This document shows positions 6,420 through 13,542 of a DNA stretch of 19,556 nucleotides, piece after piece. Under the pieces are notes generated by a model. The model saw only the letters and a program-made list of their open reading frames with translations. It had not been told where the DNA came from and searched no databases. The stretch comes from JAHFLV01 sp964367845 (GTDB lineage: Bacteria > Patescibacteriota > Minisyncoccia > Phycocordibacterales > DATGWK01): assembly GCA_964367845.1 (NCBI GenBank), contig CAYIYW010000010.1:1-19556 (forward strand). The letters are read 5' to 3'. Numbering within the stretch: the first letter of the stretch is position 1; every line of letters begins with the position of its first letter. Position numbers and translations under genes: made by a program.

Positions 6420-6780
6420 GAAACACCCTATCAATTGTTCCGATAATTCCTTGCAACGATTCGTTTGATTTTACAAAATATCCGCGAATTCCGAGCGACA
6501 CTCCGTCGCTGACTTTTTCTATTGACGAAAGGTTTGATGTTATAAAAATGGGGGTCGCGCCTTTGCCGTATTTCTTGTTGACTTGTTTCAGGAATTCCAT
6601 GCCGTCCATCGTCGGCATCATAATATCAAGCAGGATAAGGTCGGGTTTGGCTTTTTCCATTATCTTCAAACCTTCTGCGCCGTTTCCCGCGGACACAAAA
6701 TCATATCGCGCGGAATCAAGCGACGCTCTTATTGACTCAATAAATATCGGGTCGTCATCCAATACCAGTATCTTTTTCAT
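6412..6780 (-). CDS. Single-domain response regulator (receiver only)
   Basis: A 122-aa CheY-like receiver with no output domain. The acidic pocket is D8-D9-D10, the phosphoacceptor D52 (LILLDIMMP), the switch residue T81 (IFITS) and the conserved lysine K104 (YFVKSN). All catalytic positions are present. It follows the histidine kinase gene with 10 nt between and lacks a visible SD, so it is almost certainly co-expressed with it and is its likely target. Without a DNA-binding domain it must act through protein contacts or as a relay. The window shows no Hpt protein or chemotaxis partner. Confidence 0.93.
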   Translation of the reverse strand: MKKILVLDDDPIFIESIRASLDSARYDFVSAGNGAEGLKIMEKAKPDLILLDIMMPTMDGMEFLKQVNKKYGKGATPIFITSNLSSIEKVSDGVSLGIRGYFVKSNESLQGIIGTIDRVFQK

Positions 6781-6790
6781 AAATTATTTA

Positions 6791-8551
6791 TTATTTTATT
6801 TCCAATTTTGCTAACGGCAGTGAGAAGTAAAACGCGCTTCCAGCATCTACCTTTGACACAAGTCCAATAATTCCTCCGTGCCCTTCTATTATACCTCGGG
6901 CGATTGCAAGCCCCAGCCCAGTTCCTTTGATGTTCGGAATGAGGGTCTTATTTCCAATCTGCTTGAATTTGCTGAAAAGTTCAGGCATATGTTCTGTCGC
7001 AATGCCTACGCCGGTATCCGTAACGGTAACGACGAGTGACTCCGGCAGAGAGGCGAATTTTTCTTCGGGAAGCGGCTCCGGCAATTGAACACCGGCTTTG
7101 CGCGTCTCGTCGTTGATTTGCGCTCCGGTTTCATGCCCAAAAGCGGAAACGGAAACCGTGCCTCCTTCCGCGGTAAATTTCAAAGCGTTTGAAATCAGGT
7201 TGTTGAGGACTTGCTTGACTCTTTGGACATCAAAAACAACGCCTTTCGGAATATTCTTGTCCACGGACATCATTAACCGGATTTTTTTGTCCGCCGCCGA
7301 GATGTTAAAGAAATCCATCCGGTTTGACATGACTTCCTCAATATCGGCCGGTTCGCGGTTGATTTCAAATTTGCCTGCCTGTAATTTTGCCGCGTCAAGT
7401 ATGTCGTTCACCAAGTTCAGCATGCCGGAGGAGTTTTGATAGATGATATCAATATATTGTTTTGGCGAAGGGCTGGCTTTCTTGCTCGGTCTCTTCAAAA
7501 GCTCGCTCGCTTTCTGAATGCCGCTCAACGGCGTTCTTAGTTCGTGAACAATCATTGAAGTAAAATCATCTCTCACTCGTTCCAGTTCAACTTCGCGCGT
7601 CACATCATGGAAAATCACCACTCCGCCCAAAACCTCATCGGCGTTCAATGCCGACATCGTCTTTACCGGAAAGACAAATGACTGATAAAATCTTTCTTTT
7701 ATTCCGAAGCGTTCCGACACGAAAGTTTTTTTTAACTTCACGCTTTCTTCCAATCGTCCGCGAATATCCATCTTGCCGCCCAAATTGTCTATAAAATCAA
7801 ATATCGTTACCCCTGTCTTTTTTTCCTGCCCGATGACTCGTTTTGCGGCTGGATTTATGACCAAAATGCGATAATCAGCGTCGGTCATTACGACGCCGTC
7901 TTCCATGCTTTCAACCATAGCGCTCACTTTTGCCTGTTCTGTTTTCACCACTCCCTGCAAGCTGGTAACGGCTTTAGACGCTTGTTGGATGATTTTATAC
8001 AGTATCGTCATCTCCTCCTCCTTATACAGGCCGGTTTTTGTGTCGGCGACAGTCAAAACCCCGACCACTTTTTCGTCTATGACCAAAGGAATGTTGAAGA
8101 ATGAGCGCACGGGCTCTTCGAGTTCTTCAATAATGATTGCGCCGGAAAGAATTTCCTTCACGTCCTTCCTGTCAAATTCACGGTCAAGAAGAGCGCCCAG
8201 CGAGCCGAGCATTCTGTCCCGTATGTCATTCACAAATCTCCGATGCACAGACCTTTCAAGGTGCATTTTGAACATGACTTTTTCCGGTTCCAGAAGCATG
8301 TATGAAACCGCCGAGTATTCTATGAATTGGTGGAGAGAATTAACGATAATGTCAATTATTTGCTGAACATCAAGGGAATAGCCGATGCGGTCGCCAAGTT
8401 CTTTGAGAATCGCGAGTTCGTACATTTTGCGGCTGACTTCCCGTTCTCTTGTTTCAAGCGCCGTTTTCGCTTTGTGGTTTTTGACTGCAAAATATACGCT
8501 TACGCCAACGGCGCCGCAAGCAACCACTATTGATGAAATTATTAATAACAT
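6791..8551 (-). CDS. Membrane histidine kinase with GAF and PAS domains
   Basis: A 586-aa sensor kinase. In order: an N-terminal transmembrane segment (about 1-24), a short coiled linker, a GAF-like domain (about 45-200), a PAS domain (about 210-320, with a VMTDADYRILVINPAA core), HisKA with phospho-accepting H336 (MIVHELRTPLSG), and HATPase_c with N-box N455 (NNLISNALKF), G1 DTGVGI and G2 GTGLGLAIARG. All catalytic boxes are intact. With only one transmembrane helix and no extracytoplasmic domain, it probably senses a cytoplasmic signal through GAF/PAS. A 30-40 residue insertion (about 474-510) lies between N-box and G1. The start ATG is 6 nt after an extended -10. The single-domain receiver follows directly. 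Confidence 0.95.
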   Translation of the reverse strand: MLLIISSIVVACGAVGVSVYFAVKNHKAKTALETREREVSRKMYELAILKELGDRIGYSLDVQQIIDIIVNSLHQFIEYSAVSYMLLEPEKVMFKMHLERSVHRRFVNDIRDRMLGSLGALLDREFDRKDVKEILSGAIIIEELEEPVRSFFNIPLVIDEKVVGVLTVADTKTGLYKEEEMTILYKIIQQASKAVTSLQGVVKTEQAKVSAMVESMEDGVVMTDADYRILVINPAAKRVIGQEKKTGVTIFDFIDNLGGKMDIRGRLEESVKLKKTFVSERFGIKERFYQSFVFPVKTMSALNADEVLGGVVIFHDVTREVELERVRDDFTSMIVHELRTPLSGIQKASELLKRPSKKASPSPKQYIDIIYQNSSGMLNLVNDILDAAKLQAGKFEINREPADIEEVMSNRMDFFNISAADKKIRLMMSVDKNIPKGVVFDVQRVKQVLNNLISNALKFTAEGGTVSVSAFGHETGAQINDETRKAGVQLPEPLPEEKFASLPESLVVTVTDTGVGIATEHMPELFSKFKQIGNKTLIPNIKGTGLGLAIARGIIEGHGGIIGLVSKVDAGSAFYFSLPLAKLEIK

Positions 8552-8557
8552 CGCCTT

Positions 8558-8566
8558 ACAATATCA
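8558..8566 (-). promoter_or_regulatory. Extended -10 of the GAF/PAS kinase gene
   Basis: Minus-strand TGATATTGT (TGn plus TATTGT) ends 6 nt before the start codon at 8551. This predicts a leaderless transcript separate from the two small genes upstream. Confidence 0.45.
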
Positions 8567-8634
8567 CCCATGTTCGCTATTTTAATGAGAATTCTTTCCG
8601 CTTTCTCAAGCATAAGCAGTCAAACTTCTCGTTT

Positions 8635-9036
8635 TCACTGCCCAAGAGTTTTTTTCAGCAAGTCCTTTTTGGTAAAAAATAAACAGTAAGCAAAAGTCAA
8701 CGCAAACGCTAATTCTGCGATTTCACCGAGACCGCCGATATGAACTACTCCGAATTCCTTTAACGCCCCGATAACTTCTATCAAAACGAATAATATCGCG
8801 ACAACGGCCAAGGTGTTCCATGTTTTTTCCATAGAACCGCCCTGGGAAAGCGCCGCCAGTTTGATTGCATAAATTCCGGCCAGAAGAGCGATAAGCAGAT
8901 TCACTATCTCCAATACCTGCTCAACGACGGCTGGAAACATTTCCACATCAAACATATAACCTTCCGCAGCCAGTGCGACAGCCGGCAGAGCAAAAACCAG
9001 TAACGAAGCCAAAATTGTTTTTTTAAACATAGTCAT
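8635..9036 (-). CDS. Small secreted/membrane protein of unknown function
   Basis: A 133-aa protein. A signal peptide is evident (MTMFKK then a hydrophobic run, cleavage after ALA at about residue 23). It is followed by three hydrophobic helices near 37-60, 73-92 and 103-121, and a basic tail (KKDLLKKTLGQ). The family is not recognised. It lies between an 89-102 aa protein (17 nt upstream) and the histidine kinase (83 nt downstream), all on one strand. It could be an accessory membrane component of that signalling system, but this is inference from position only. The second Met (residue 3) is an equally possible start. A TATTAT -10-like motif lies 10 nt before the first ATG. Confidence 0.78.
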   Translation of the reverse strand: MTMFKKTILASLLVFALPAVALAAEGYMFDVEMFPAVVEQVLEIVNLLIALLAGIYAIKLAALSQGGSMEKTWNTLAVVAILFVLIEVIGALKEFGVVHIGGLGEIAELAFALTFAYCLFFTKKDLLKKTLGQ

Positions 9037-9053
9037 ATTTCTTACGATAATAA

Positions 9054-9323
9054 TTATTTATTTATATTTAACTCCGGATACTTGGCAAAAATTGAGCCAA
9101 GCGCGTTCTTCACTATCAGACCCGAAAGTTCCACATATCGGTCAACAAGATTCTGAAGCGTCTCTTTTGGGTTGTCGCCCACGCCGGTTACCTTGCCGTC
9201 GTTGTCAACCATAAGGTCGGACACACTGCGCGCCTTAAGTATCGCTATTTCAGGTCCGAGAATGAGCGACTGCTTCTTGATGATTTCACTTATAAGCGCT
9301 ATATACTGTTCCTTTTCATTCAT
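9054..9323 (-). CDS. Small conserved-looking cytoplasmic protein, 89 aa
   Basis: I do not recognise the family. The protein begins MNEKEQYIALISEIIKKQ and is predicted mostly helical. It has a central LMVDNDGKVTGVGDNP turn and a final helix ending in KYPELNINK. There are no membrane segments or cysteines. I prefer ATG 9323 over the longer reading from 9362: the extra 13 codons (MIHFSYYQ...) coincide with a promoter-like region (TATTAT and TGATACACT on the minus strand), and the extension looks unlike coding sequence. It heads the run of minus-strand genes ending in the kinase and receiver, 17 nt before the membrane protein gene, so a role linked to that system is possible. Confidence 0.7.
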   Translation of the reverse strand: MNEKEQYIALISEIIKKQSLILGPEIAILKARSVSDLMVDNDGKVTGVGDNPKETLQNLVDRYVELSGLIVKNALGSIFAKYPELNINK

Positions 9324-9435
9324 ACGCTGTTCGTTAGTTTGATAATATGAAAAGTGTATCATGCCTCGCGGGTTCAGAAATGCTGTGTTATCCCCGTGGG
9401 GGTTATCCTCCTTGTCTCGCAGACAGCCATTTCTA

Positions 9436-9444
9436 TGCTATAAT
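9436..9444 (+). promoter_or_regulatory. Extended -10 of the SWIB gene
   Basis: TGCTATAAT, a perfect extended -10, 31 nt before the ATG at 9476. A second weaker TAAAAT (9459-9464) is 11 nt before the ATG. No SD is visible in the leader. Confidence 0.6.
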
Positions 9445-9475
9445 CAATCTGTCCTTAATAAAATAATTAAAACAT

Positions 9476-9730
9476 ATGGCAAAATCAAATTCTGCGTTCA
9501 TGAAGCCGCTCAATGTAAGTGCTGACCTAGCCGCTGTCGTCGGTGCAGGCCCAATGCCTCGTTCCGAAGTTGTTAAGGCGCTTTGGGTATATATTAAGAA
9601 AAATAATCTTCAGGACCCGACAAACAAACGAAATATCAACGCCGACGAAAACCTCAAAAAAGTTTTTGAAGGAAAAGCAACGGTTAATATGTTTGAAATG
9701 ACGAAGTTGGTTTCAAAGCACCTTTCCTAG
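9476..9730 (+). CDS. SWIB/MDM2-domain protein
   Basis: An 84-aa protein consisting of almost nothing but a SWIB/MDM2 fold. The FMKPLNVSADLAAVVGAG start, the PRSEVVKALWVYIKKNNLQDP helix-turn and the LKKVFEGKATVNMFEMTKLVSKHL end match the family pattern across its whole length. In eukaryotes this domain is found in chromatin-remodelling complexes and MDM2; small bacterial versions are best known from Chlamydiae and scattered environmental bacteria. Their role is uncertain, possibly DNA or nucleoid association. It has its own promoter and a strong terminator, so it is monocistronic. Family call is firm; function is not established. Confidence 0.9.
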   Translation: MAKSNSAFMKPLNVSADLAAVVGAGPMPRSEVVKALWVYIKKNNLQDPTNKRNINADENLKKVFEGKATVNMFEMTKLVSKHLS

Positions 9731-9770
9731 AGTCGGCAAAATAAAACCAGTCAATATCATTCCGCAAATG

Positions 9771-9792
9771 GCCCCGATGTCAGGGGCTTTTT
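9771..9792 (+). terminator. Intrinsic terminator after the SWIB gene
   Basis: GCCCC (9771-9775), 7-nt loop, GGGGC (9783-9787), then TTTTT. It lies 40 nt past the SWIB stop codon. Confidence 0.85.
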
Positions 9793-9809
9793 GCTTTGAC
9801 TGTTTGGAG

Positions 9810-9815
9810 TATACT
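9810..9815 (+). promoter_or_regulatory. -10 element of the 67-aa membrane protein gene
   Basis: TATACT ends 6 nt before the ATG at 9822, directly after the SWIB terminator. It predicts a leaderless mRNA and settles the start choice. Confidence 0.5.
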
Positions 9816-9821
9816 TTTGAT

Positions 9822-10025
9822 ATGGAACCGGATATAAAAAATAAACTGCTGGAACAAGACGCAAAACTTGACGCGATTTATAAGTCGGTGGAAAAAACCA
9901 GAAAATATTTTTTGGTCATTGTTTGGGTGACGATTATCGCCGTGGTTTTGCCTGTTATTGGTTTGGCTTTTGCGATTCCATCGTTTCTAAATGTCTACAT
10001 CGGCTCGCTTGACGGGCTCTTGTAG
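9822..10025 (+). CDS. Small single-pass membrane protein, 67 aa
   Basis: A charged N-terminal helix of about 27 residues (MEPDIKNKLLEQDAKLDAIY, then KSVEKTRKY) is followed by one long transmembrane segment (about 29-55) and a short polar end. The likely orientation is N-in, with the amphipathic helix in the cytoplasm and able to form a coiled coil. The family has no function I know of. The start at 9822 is chosen because the in-frame ATG at 9768 lies before the terminator hairpin of the previous gene, whereas 9822 has a -10 element 6 nt upstream. No SD is present. Confidence 0.75.
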   Translation: MEPDIKNKLLEQDAKLDAIYKSVEKTRKYFLVIVWVTIIAVVLPVIGLAFAIPSFLNVYIGSLDGLL

Positions 10026-10097
10026 TTTTTCTCGGCTTGCGGATATTTGGGTGTCGTGCAATTATTACGCCATTAAAAGCTAGACCGCTTGGTTGTC

Positions 10098-10616
10098 ATG
10101 AAAAATATCAGCAATAATTCAATCGTTATAGGAATTGTCGGCTTAATTGTCGGCCTTGTTTTGGGTTGGCTAATGGGGAACGGCGGATGGGGGACAAAGG
10201 AGGTTCCTCGGGATGATGACGGGTCGGAAAAAGCCGCGGGGACCGAAAATTCCTTAAACGCCCTGCTGGCAAATTCATCTCCGTCTCAAGAGAGCGATTC
10301 GGCGATTTTTGTCGTAGACCAAGGAGCCGGCAATGTGGCGACAGTCGCTTCGGTGGAGACGGACGTGTCCGCGTGGGTTGTTGTTAGAGAAGACAAGAAT
10401 GGAGTCGTCGGCAACATTCTTGGCGCTTCGCGAGTTGATTCGGGCGCAAGCAATAACATCGTCATTTATCTTCTTGTTCCGACCACCGCCGACAAAACCT
10501 ACCGGGTCGTCCTTTTTAAGGACGACGGCGACAGAAAATTTGATTACCGGATTGATGTCCCTTTGACATCGGGAGGCGTTCTTATTTCCAAGTCCTTTAA
10601 GACCTTGGCCCAGTAG
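10098..10616 (+). CDS. Membrane-anchored protein with DUF7282-like domain
   Basis: A 172-aa protein. Residues 8-28 form a hydrophobic anchor (IVIGIVGLIVGLVLGWLMG). An acidic, Ser/Asn-rich linker follows to about 72, then a compact beta-rich domain with a VVDQGAG start, WVVVREDKNG, LGASRVDSGASNN, VVLFKDDGD and DYRIDVPL. That order of motifs resembles DUF7282, a domain of cell-surface proteins of unknown role; I offer this as a likely but untested match. The protein should sit outside the membrane, anchored at its N-terminus. ATG 10098 is chosen; a TTG three codons upstream is possible. A strong terminator follows 46 nt after the stop. Confidence 0.78.
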   Translation: MKNISNNSIVIGIVGLIVGLVLGWLMGNGGWGTKEVPRDDDGSEKAAGTENSLNALLANSSPSQESDSAIFVVDQGAGNVATVASVETDVSAWVVVREDKNGVVGNILGASRVDSGASNNIVIYLLVPTTADKTYRVVLFKDDGDRKFDYRIDVPLTSGGVLISKSFKTLAQ

Positions 10617-10660
10617 TTGCTTCAAAGTTGTTTCAATCGGCAGTTATACTTCGGTCTTGT

Positions 10661-11449
10661 CTAACAAAAACAGGAAACGCCAAGCGTTTCCTGTTTTTGT
10701 TTTCCGAGCGTAAGGGCTTTCGGGATTTTTATCAAAAACACAGTCCCGTCGCTTGAACTCTTAACGCTAATTGTCCCGCCAAACCCTTGTTCAACGCATT
10801 CTTTTGTCGCGGACAGTCCGATTCCACACCCATTTGGCTTGGTTGTGAATCGCTCGTCGTAAATTTTTCCTATATCGGCGTTTTTAATGCCGCAACCGGT
10901 GTCGGAAACGGAAAGCCGAATGTCCATGCGGTTCTTTTGCAGGGTTATTTTAATCTCGCGCGCCTTTGCGTCCATAACGGATTCATTCAGAACGGATTTA
11001 AAGGAATCCAGTGAATTTGAAATCAGATTGGTTATTATGTGGATAAAACCGCTCTTACTCCCGAAAATTTCTATATCTTCCTCGGACTCAAAGGCGATTT
11101 TGACTTTTTCAACCCCCATTCTTTCCGCAAACGCCTCAATTATTTTTCTAATTTCATTGCCGGGGCTAAACATTGTTTCATTCGCATTTTCAATATGAGA
11201 ACGAAGCAAGGCCGAGACATATTCCATCTGCACCCGGGTTTTCTCGGAGCGTTTGGAATATTCGCGCAAGCGTTCAGTGTCGCGAGCAAGATTTTCTTCC
11301 ATGTGGCCGACCGATAAAGTGAGCGCCGTGAGATGATTTGAGAGGTCGTGAAAAACCACTTTGGCTTTCTTGCCAAGTTCGGCCAATTCAAGGATTTCCA
11401 TAATTTTTCGGTTTTCCGGCACTCGGAGTTCGCTTTTCAGGATTTTCAT
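10661..11449 (-). CDS. Soluble histidine kinase
   Basis: A 262-aa cytoplasmic kinase without membrane or sensor domains. A HisKA-like region carries phospho-accepting H34 (VVFHDLSNHL), a coiled helix pair follows, then HATPase_c with N-box (NLISNSLDSF), G1 DTGCGI, an ERFTTKP F-box region and G2 GCGIGLSATKECV. It is shorter than average because it starts almost at the H-box, so input must come from elsewhere. It follows the OmpR-type regulator gene by 64 nt, with a TAATAT -10-like sequence 8 nt before ATG. Its C-terminal residues (KQKQETLGVSCFC) are encoded by the terminator hairpin and have no family counterpart. The conserved fold ends near IKIPKALTLG. Confidence 0.92.
   Translation of the reverse strand: MKILKSELRVPENRKIMEILELAELGKKAKVVFHDLSNHLTALTLSVGHMEENLARDTERLREYSKRSEKTRVQMEYVSALLRSHIENANETMFSPGNEIRKIIEAFAERMGVEKVKIAFESEEDIEIFGSKSGFIHIITNLISNSLDSFKSVLNESVMDAKAREIKITLQKNRMDIRLSVSDTGCGIKNADIGKIYDERFTTKPNGCGIGLSATKECVEQGFGGTISVKSSSDGTVFLIKIPKALTLGKQKQETLGVSCFC
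10663..10702. terminator. Strong bidirectional terminator, inside the end of a kinase gene
   Basis: An 18-bp perfect stem (10663-10680 and 10684-10701) with a 3-nt loop. Its outer part is A5/T5, so both directions end in a T-run. It ends the plus-strand anchored-protein gene. On the minus strand it lies within the last 12-13 codons of the soluble histidine kinase. Confidence 0.9.
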
Positions 11450-11513
11450 AACGGTTTATATTACGGTTTGTTTTTTCGGCGGTTTGTGCCGCGTTCCATG
11501 TTTTTTCACGTCT

Positions 11514-12188
11514 CTAGGTCGGGCTCGCGGCAATTTTGTAACCGCGACCCGGGACATTCCAGATTAGCCGGTCTTTCCCTTTTTCAAGTTTCCGTCGCAA
11601 ATTGAAAACATGGGTTTCAATGGTGTTTGAAAACGGATTACCGTCAAGGTCCCAGACATGCTCCATAATCGCACCGCGGGAAACAACTTCACCGCTGTGG
11701 CGAATTAGAAGTTCAAGCAATGAATACTCCTTGCGAGTGAGGTATATGCTCGCATTGCCACGCCTGACTTCGTGAGTTCTGGAATTCAAGACAAGGTCGC
11801 CCGTTGCCAAATTTTCCGGCAGGTTTGTTTCCGGTCGGCGCAGAATGGCATGGATGCGCGCCAAGAGCTCTTTGAACGAAAATGGTTTGGTTACATAATC
11901 ATCAGCTCCGACTGTAAGTAAGCGAACTTTTTCATCAGTGTCGGATTTTACCGACATCAAAATAACCGGCGTGTTTTTCCCGGCTTTACGAATTTCTTGA
12001 CAGACCTCGCTACCGGTCTTTTTGGGCAGAATATTGTCAAGCAAAATGAGGTCGTAGTCGTTTGTTCGCGCAATGTATGAACCGCTCTCGCCGTCCTCAA
12101 CCGTATCCACCGAAAACATTTCTGTTTCAAGTCCCAATTTAAGAAGTTCCCGAATTTCCTTGTTGTCCTCAATGACGAGTATCCGCAT
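11514..12188 (-). CDS. OmpR/PhoB-type response regulator
   Basis: A 224-aa transcription factor. The receiver domain has E7/D8, phosphoacceptor D51 (LILLDNILP), S79 and K101 (VTKPF). The C-terminal winged-helix domain (about 128-220) shows LTRKEYSLLELLIRHSGEVVSR, a TIETHVFNLRRKL recognition helix and the WNVPGRGYKI hairpin. It regulates promoters after phosphorylation, most likely by the adjacent soluble kinase. I use ATG 12188 rather than the upstream in-frame start at 12224. The motif MRILVIEDN is the normal N-terminus, and the promoter (TTGTCA, 16 nt, TAAAAT) would otherwise be inside the gene; it places transcription start right at ATG. Confidence 0.95.
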   Translation of the reverse strand: MRILVIEDNKEIRELLKLGLETEMFSVDTVEDGESGSYIARTNDYDLILLDNILPKKTGSEVCQEIRKAGKNTPVILMSVKSDTDEKVRLLTVGADDYVTKPFSFKELLARIHAILRRPETNLPENLATGDLVLNSRTHEVRRGNASIYLTRKEYSLLELLIRHSGEVVSRGAIMEHVWDLDGNPFSNTIETHVFNLRRKLEKGKDRLIWNVPGRGYKIAASPT

Positions 12189-12196
12189 AGTGGTAT

Positions 12197-12224
12197 ATTT
12201 TATTCTGTTGTTAATGACTGACAA
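12197..12224 (-). promoter_or_regulatory. Promoter of the OmpR-type regulator
   Basis: Minus strand: -35 TTGTCA (12224-12219), 16-nt spacer, -10 TAAAAT (12202-12197), then 8 nt to the ATG at 12188. The transcript is predicted leaderless. Confidence 0.6.
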
Positions 12225-12357
12225 CAGGATAGACCATGACGCTTTTTACGGCAAAATTGAGGATGGGGAAAGAGCGTGCATAAGAAGGGGATAATACCGA
12301 ACAAAACTCTGCGGGTTGCCCAGTTGAGACGGAGTATGATTGCTTATACGAACTTCC

Positions 12358-13158
12358 TCACATAAAAAGCAAGAAAAATAAGGACGCAACGACAACTCTA
12401 TAGACGCCAAAAACCGCAAAAGAATGGTTTTGGATGTAGGAAAGCATAAATTTAATACTCGCAATCGCCGCCAGAAAAGAAACCAGAAAGCCGACTCCAA
12501 GGAGGGTAATGTTTCCGTTCACGGCCCAAACATCAAGGTTTTTGACAAGGTCGTATCCGGCCGCGGCGGCCACGGTCGGCAACGCCAGCATGAACGAAAA
12601 TTCCGCCGCGGCCTTGCGACTGGCGCCGAAAAACAGCGCCGGAACGATGGTCGCGGCCGCTCGGGAAACGCCCGGAATGACCGCTAAGGCCTGAATTGCG
12701 CCTATAAAAAAGGCCTGTCTATGTGAAATATCATTAAGGCCATTCTGTTCCGCGCTGTTGTTATTGTTGTTTAGCCGTGCCGGTTTTTTTAAAAAGAAGC
12801 GTTCAACAACGATAAGCGCCAAACCGCCGATGATAAGACTCCAGACCGCGACGGTCAAATTGCCGATTAAACGAGTTTTAATGAGTTCGTATAGCGCAAA
12901 ACCGATAATCGCCGTTGGCAAGAAAGCAACGGCGATTTTCTTCCACAACTGGGAACTTTTCATGAGTCGCCTGCCGAACATGAAAATTACCGCCGCAATC
13001 GCTCCGAATTGAATGACGATTTCAAAACTTTTCAAAAATTCGCTTTGAGCGACAGCAAGAATTTTTGACGTCATCATCAGATGGGCGGTGGATGAAATCG
13101 GCAGGAATTCCGTGATGCCTTCAACCAGTCCTAGAATAATCGCTTCAAAAAATGACAT
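12358..13158 (-). CDS. uppP: Undecaprenyl-diphosphatase UppP (BacA)
   Basis: A 266-aa polytopic membrane enzyme that removes a phosphate from undecaprenyl diphosphate, recycling the lipid carrier for peptidoglycan. Family motifs are present: EGITEFLPISSTAHL (residues 13-27, with the two glutamates, Ser and His of the active site) and PGVSRAAATI (about 164-173). About seven hydrophobic helices can be traced, and the length is typical. A run of five Asn and a polar loop (about 128-145) is a minor low-complexity insertion. ATG 13158 lies 6 nt after an extended -10. The 169 nt between its stop and the regulator start (12189-12357) contain no gene I can support. Confidence 0.95.
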   Translation of the reverse strand: MSFFEAIILGLVEGITEFLPISSTAHLMMTSKILAVAQSEFLKSFEIVIQFGAIAAVIFMFGRRLMKSSQLWKKIAVAFLPTAIIGFALYELIKTRLIGNLTVAVWSLIIGGLALIVVERFFLKKPARLNNNNNSAEQNGLNDISHRQAFFIGAIQALAVIPGVSRAAATIVPALFFGASRKAAAEFSFMLALPTVAAAAGYDLVKNLDVWAVNGNITLLGVGFLVSFLAAIASIKFMLSYIQNHSFAVFGVYRVVVASLFFLLFM

Positions 13159-13164
13159 TCAATA

Positions 13165-13173
13165 ATTTTATCA
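13165..13173 (-). promoter_or_regulatory. Extended -10 of uppP
   Basis: Minus-strand TGATAAAAT (TGn plus TAAAAT) ends 6 nt before the uppP ATG, the same spacing as at several other genes in the window. Confidence 0.6.
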
Positions 13174-13220
13174 TACGAAAACGAATCGCTGTTGTTTTGC
13201 ATGCTGATTAAATGCCAATG

Positions 13221-13253
13221 AAAAAAGGGCTCGGCAGTGAGTGCGCCGAGCCC
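13221..13253 (-). terminator. Strong intrinsic terminator for a minus-strand transcript
   Basis: A 9-bp perfect GC-rich stem (GGGCTCGGC at 13227-13235, GCCGAGCCC at 13245-13253, 9-nt loop) with a T6 run on the minus side. The nearest minus-strand gene ends at 13699, about 450 nt upstream. The transcript ending here therefore has a very long 3' region or an unrecognised RNA. Confidence 0.8.
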
Positions 13254-13287
13254 CGGAGGGAGAAAAAGAGAGACAGACGGAGAAACA

Positions 13288-13389
13288 ATGTCTACTATCT
13301 ACCCCCAATCCTACTCCTTTTATTCAGTAAGAAACAGAGTTATCCACATGTATCCCTGCACAAGGCCACTAACATATTGCACTCCTTGA
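13288..13389 (+). CDS. Possible 33-aa micro-ORF (leader peptide candidate)
   Basis: ATG follows a GGAG-type SD (GGAG six bases upstream, within a purine-rich leader) and reads MSTIYPQSYSFYSVRNRVIH, then 13 more residues to TGA. The product is Tyr/Ser-rich with no known family. Its stop codon lies in the hairpin CTCCTT/AAGGAG that buries the SD of the next micro-ORF, so translation through it could open that site. It may be chance; there is no clear promoter upstream. Confidence 0.3.
   Translation: MSTIYPQSYSFYSVRNRVIHMYPCTRPLTYCTP
13340..13348 (+). other. DnaA-box consensus (TTATCCACA)
   Basis: Exact 9-mer consensus. Two more exact copies occur at 14201-14209 (+) and 11038-11046 (-, inside the soluble kinase gene). 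No dnaA, dnaN or AT-rich unwinding region is adjacent. Confidence 0.4.
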
Positions 13390-13404
13390 AACCTAAGGAG
13401 CGCG

Positions 13405-13542
13405 ATGAGAATTTTCAATAAATATCGAGGCACGAGAGGATTTGTGGTGGCGGCCGAGCGGGGGATACACTTTCGGTATATGATCACCAAAGAAGCAAAA
13501 CTCGATTACTCGCAGATAAGAGCAACATCTACAGGAGAGTAG
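13405..13542 (+). CDS. Possible 45-aa small protein with strong SD
   Basis: ATG at 13405 is preceded by TAAGGAG (4-nt spacing), one of the best SD sequences in the window. The product is basic and reads MRIFNKYRGTRGFVVAAERG, then IHFRYMITKEAKLDYSQ and a short end. The RYMITKEAK phrase reminds me of the N-terminus of Patescibacteria transposase/integrase proteins, but the similarity stops there. It could be a remnant or a genuine mini-gene. The SD is the 3' arm of a 6-bp hairpin (13382-13387 with 13395-13400), so expression may depend on translation of the upstream micro-ORF. A short hairpin (GTAGC/GCTAC) follows the stop, without a T-tract. Confidence 0.45.
   Translation: MRIFNKYRGTRGFVVAAERGIHFRYMITKEAKLDYSQIRATSTGE

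Noticed and set aside
9362..9362. Start of the small protein gene at 9362
   Set aside because: The first 13 codons overlap promoter-like sequence; the start at 9323 gives a more natural N-terminus.
13212..13421. 69-aa plus-strand ORF over the terminator at 13221-13253
   Set aside because: It starts in the terminator hairpin, has simple basic composition and competes with better SD-led micro-ORFs in other frames.
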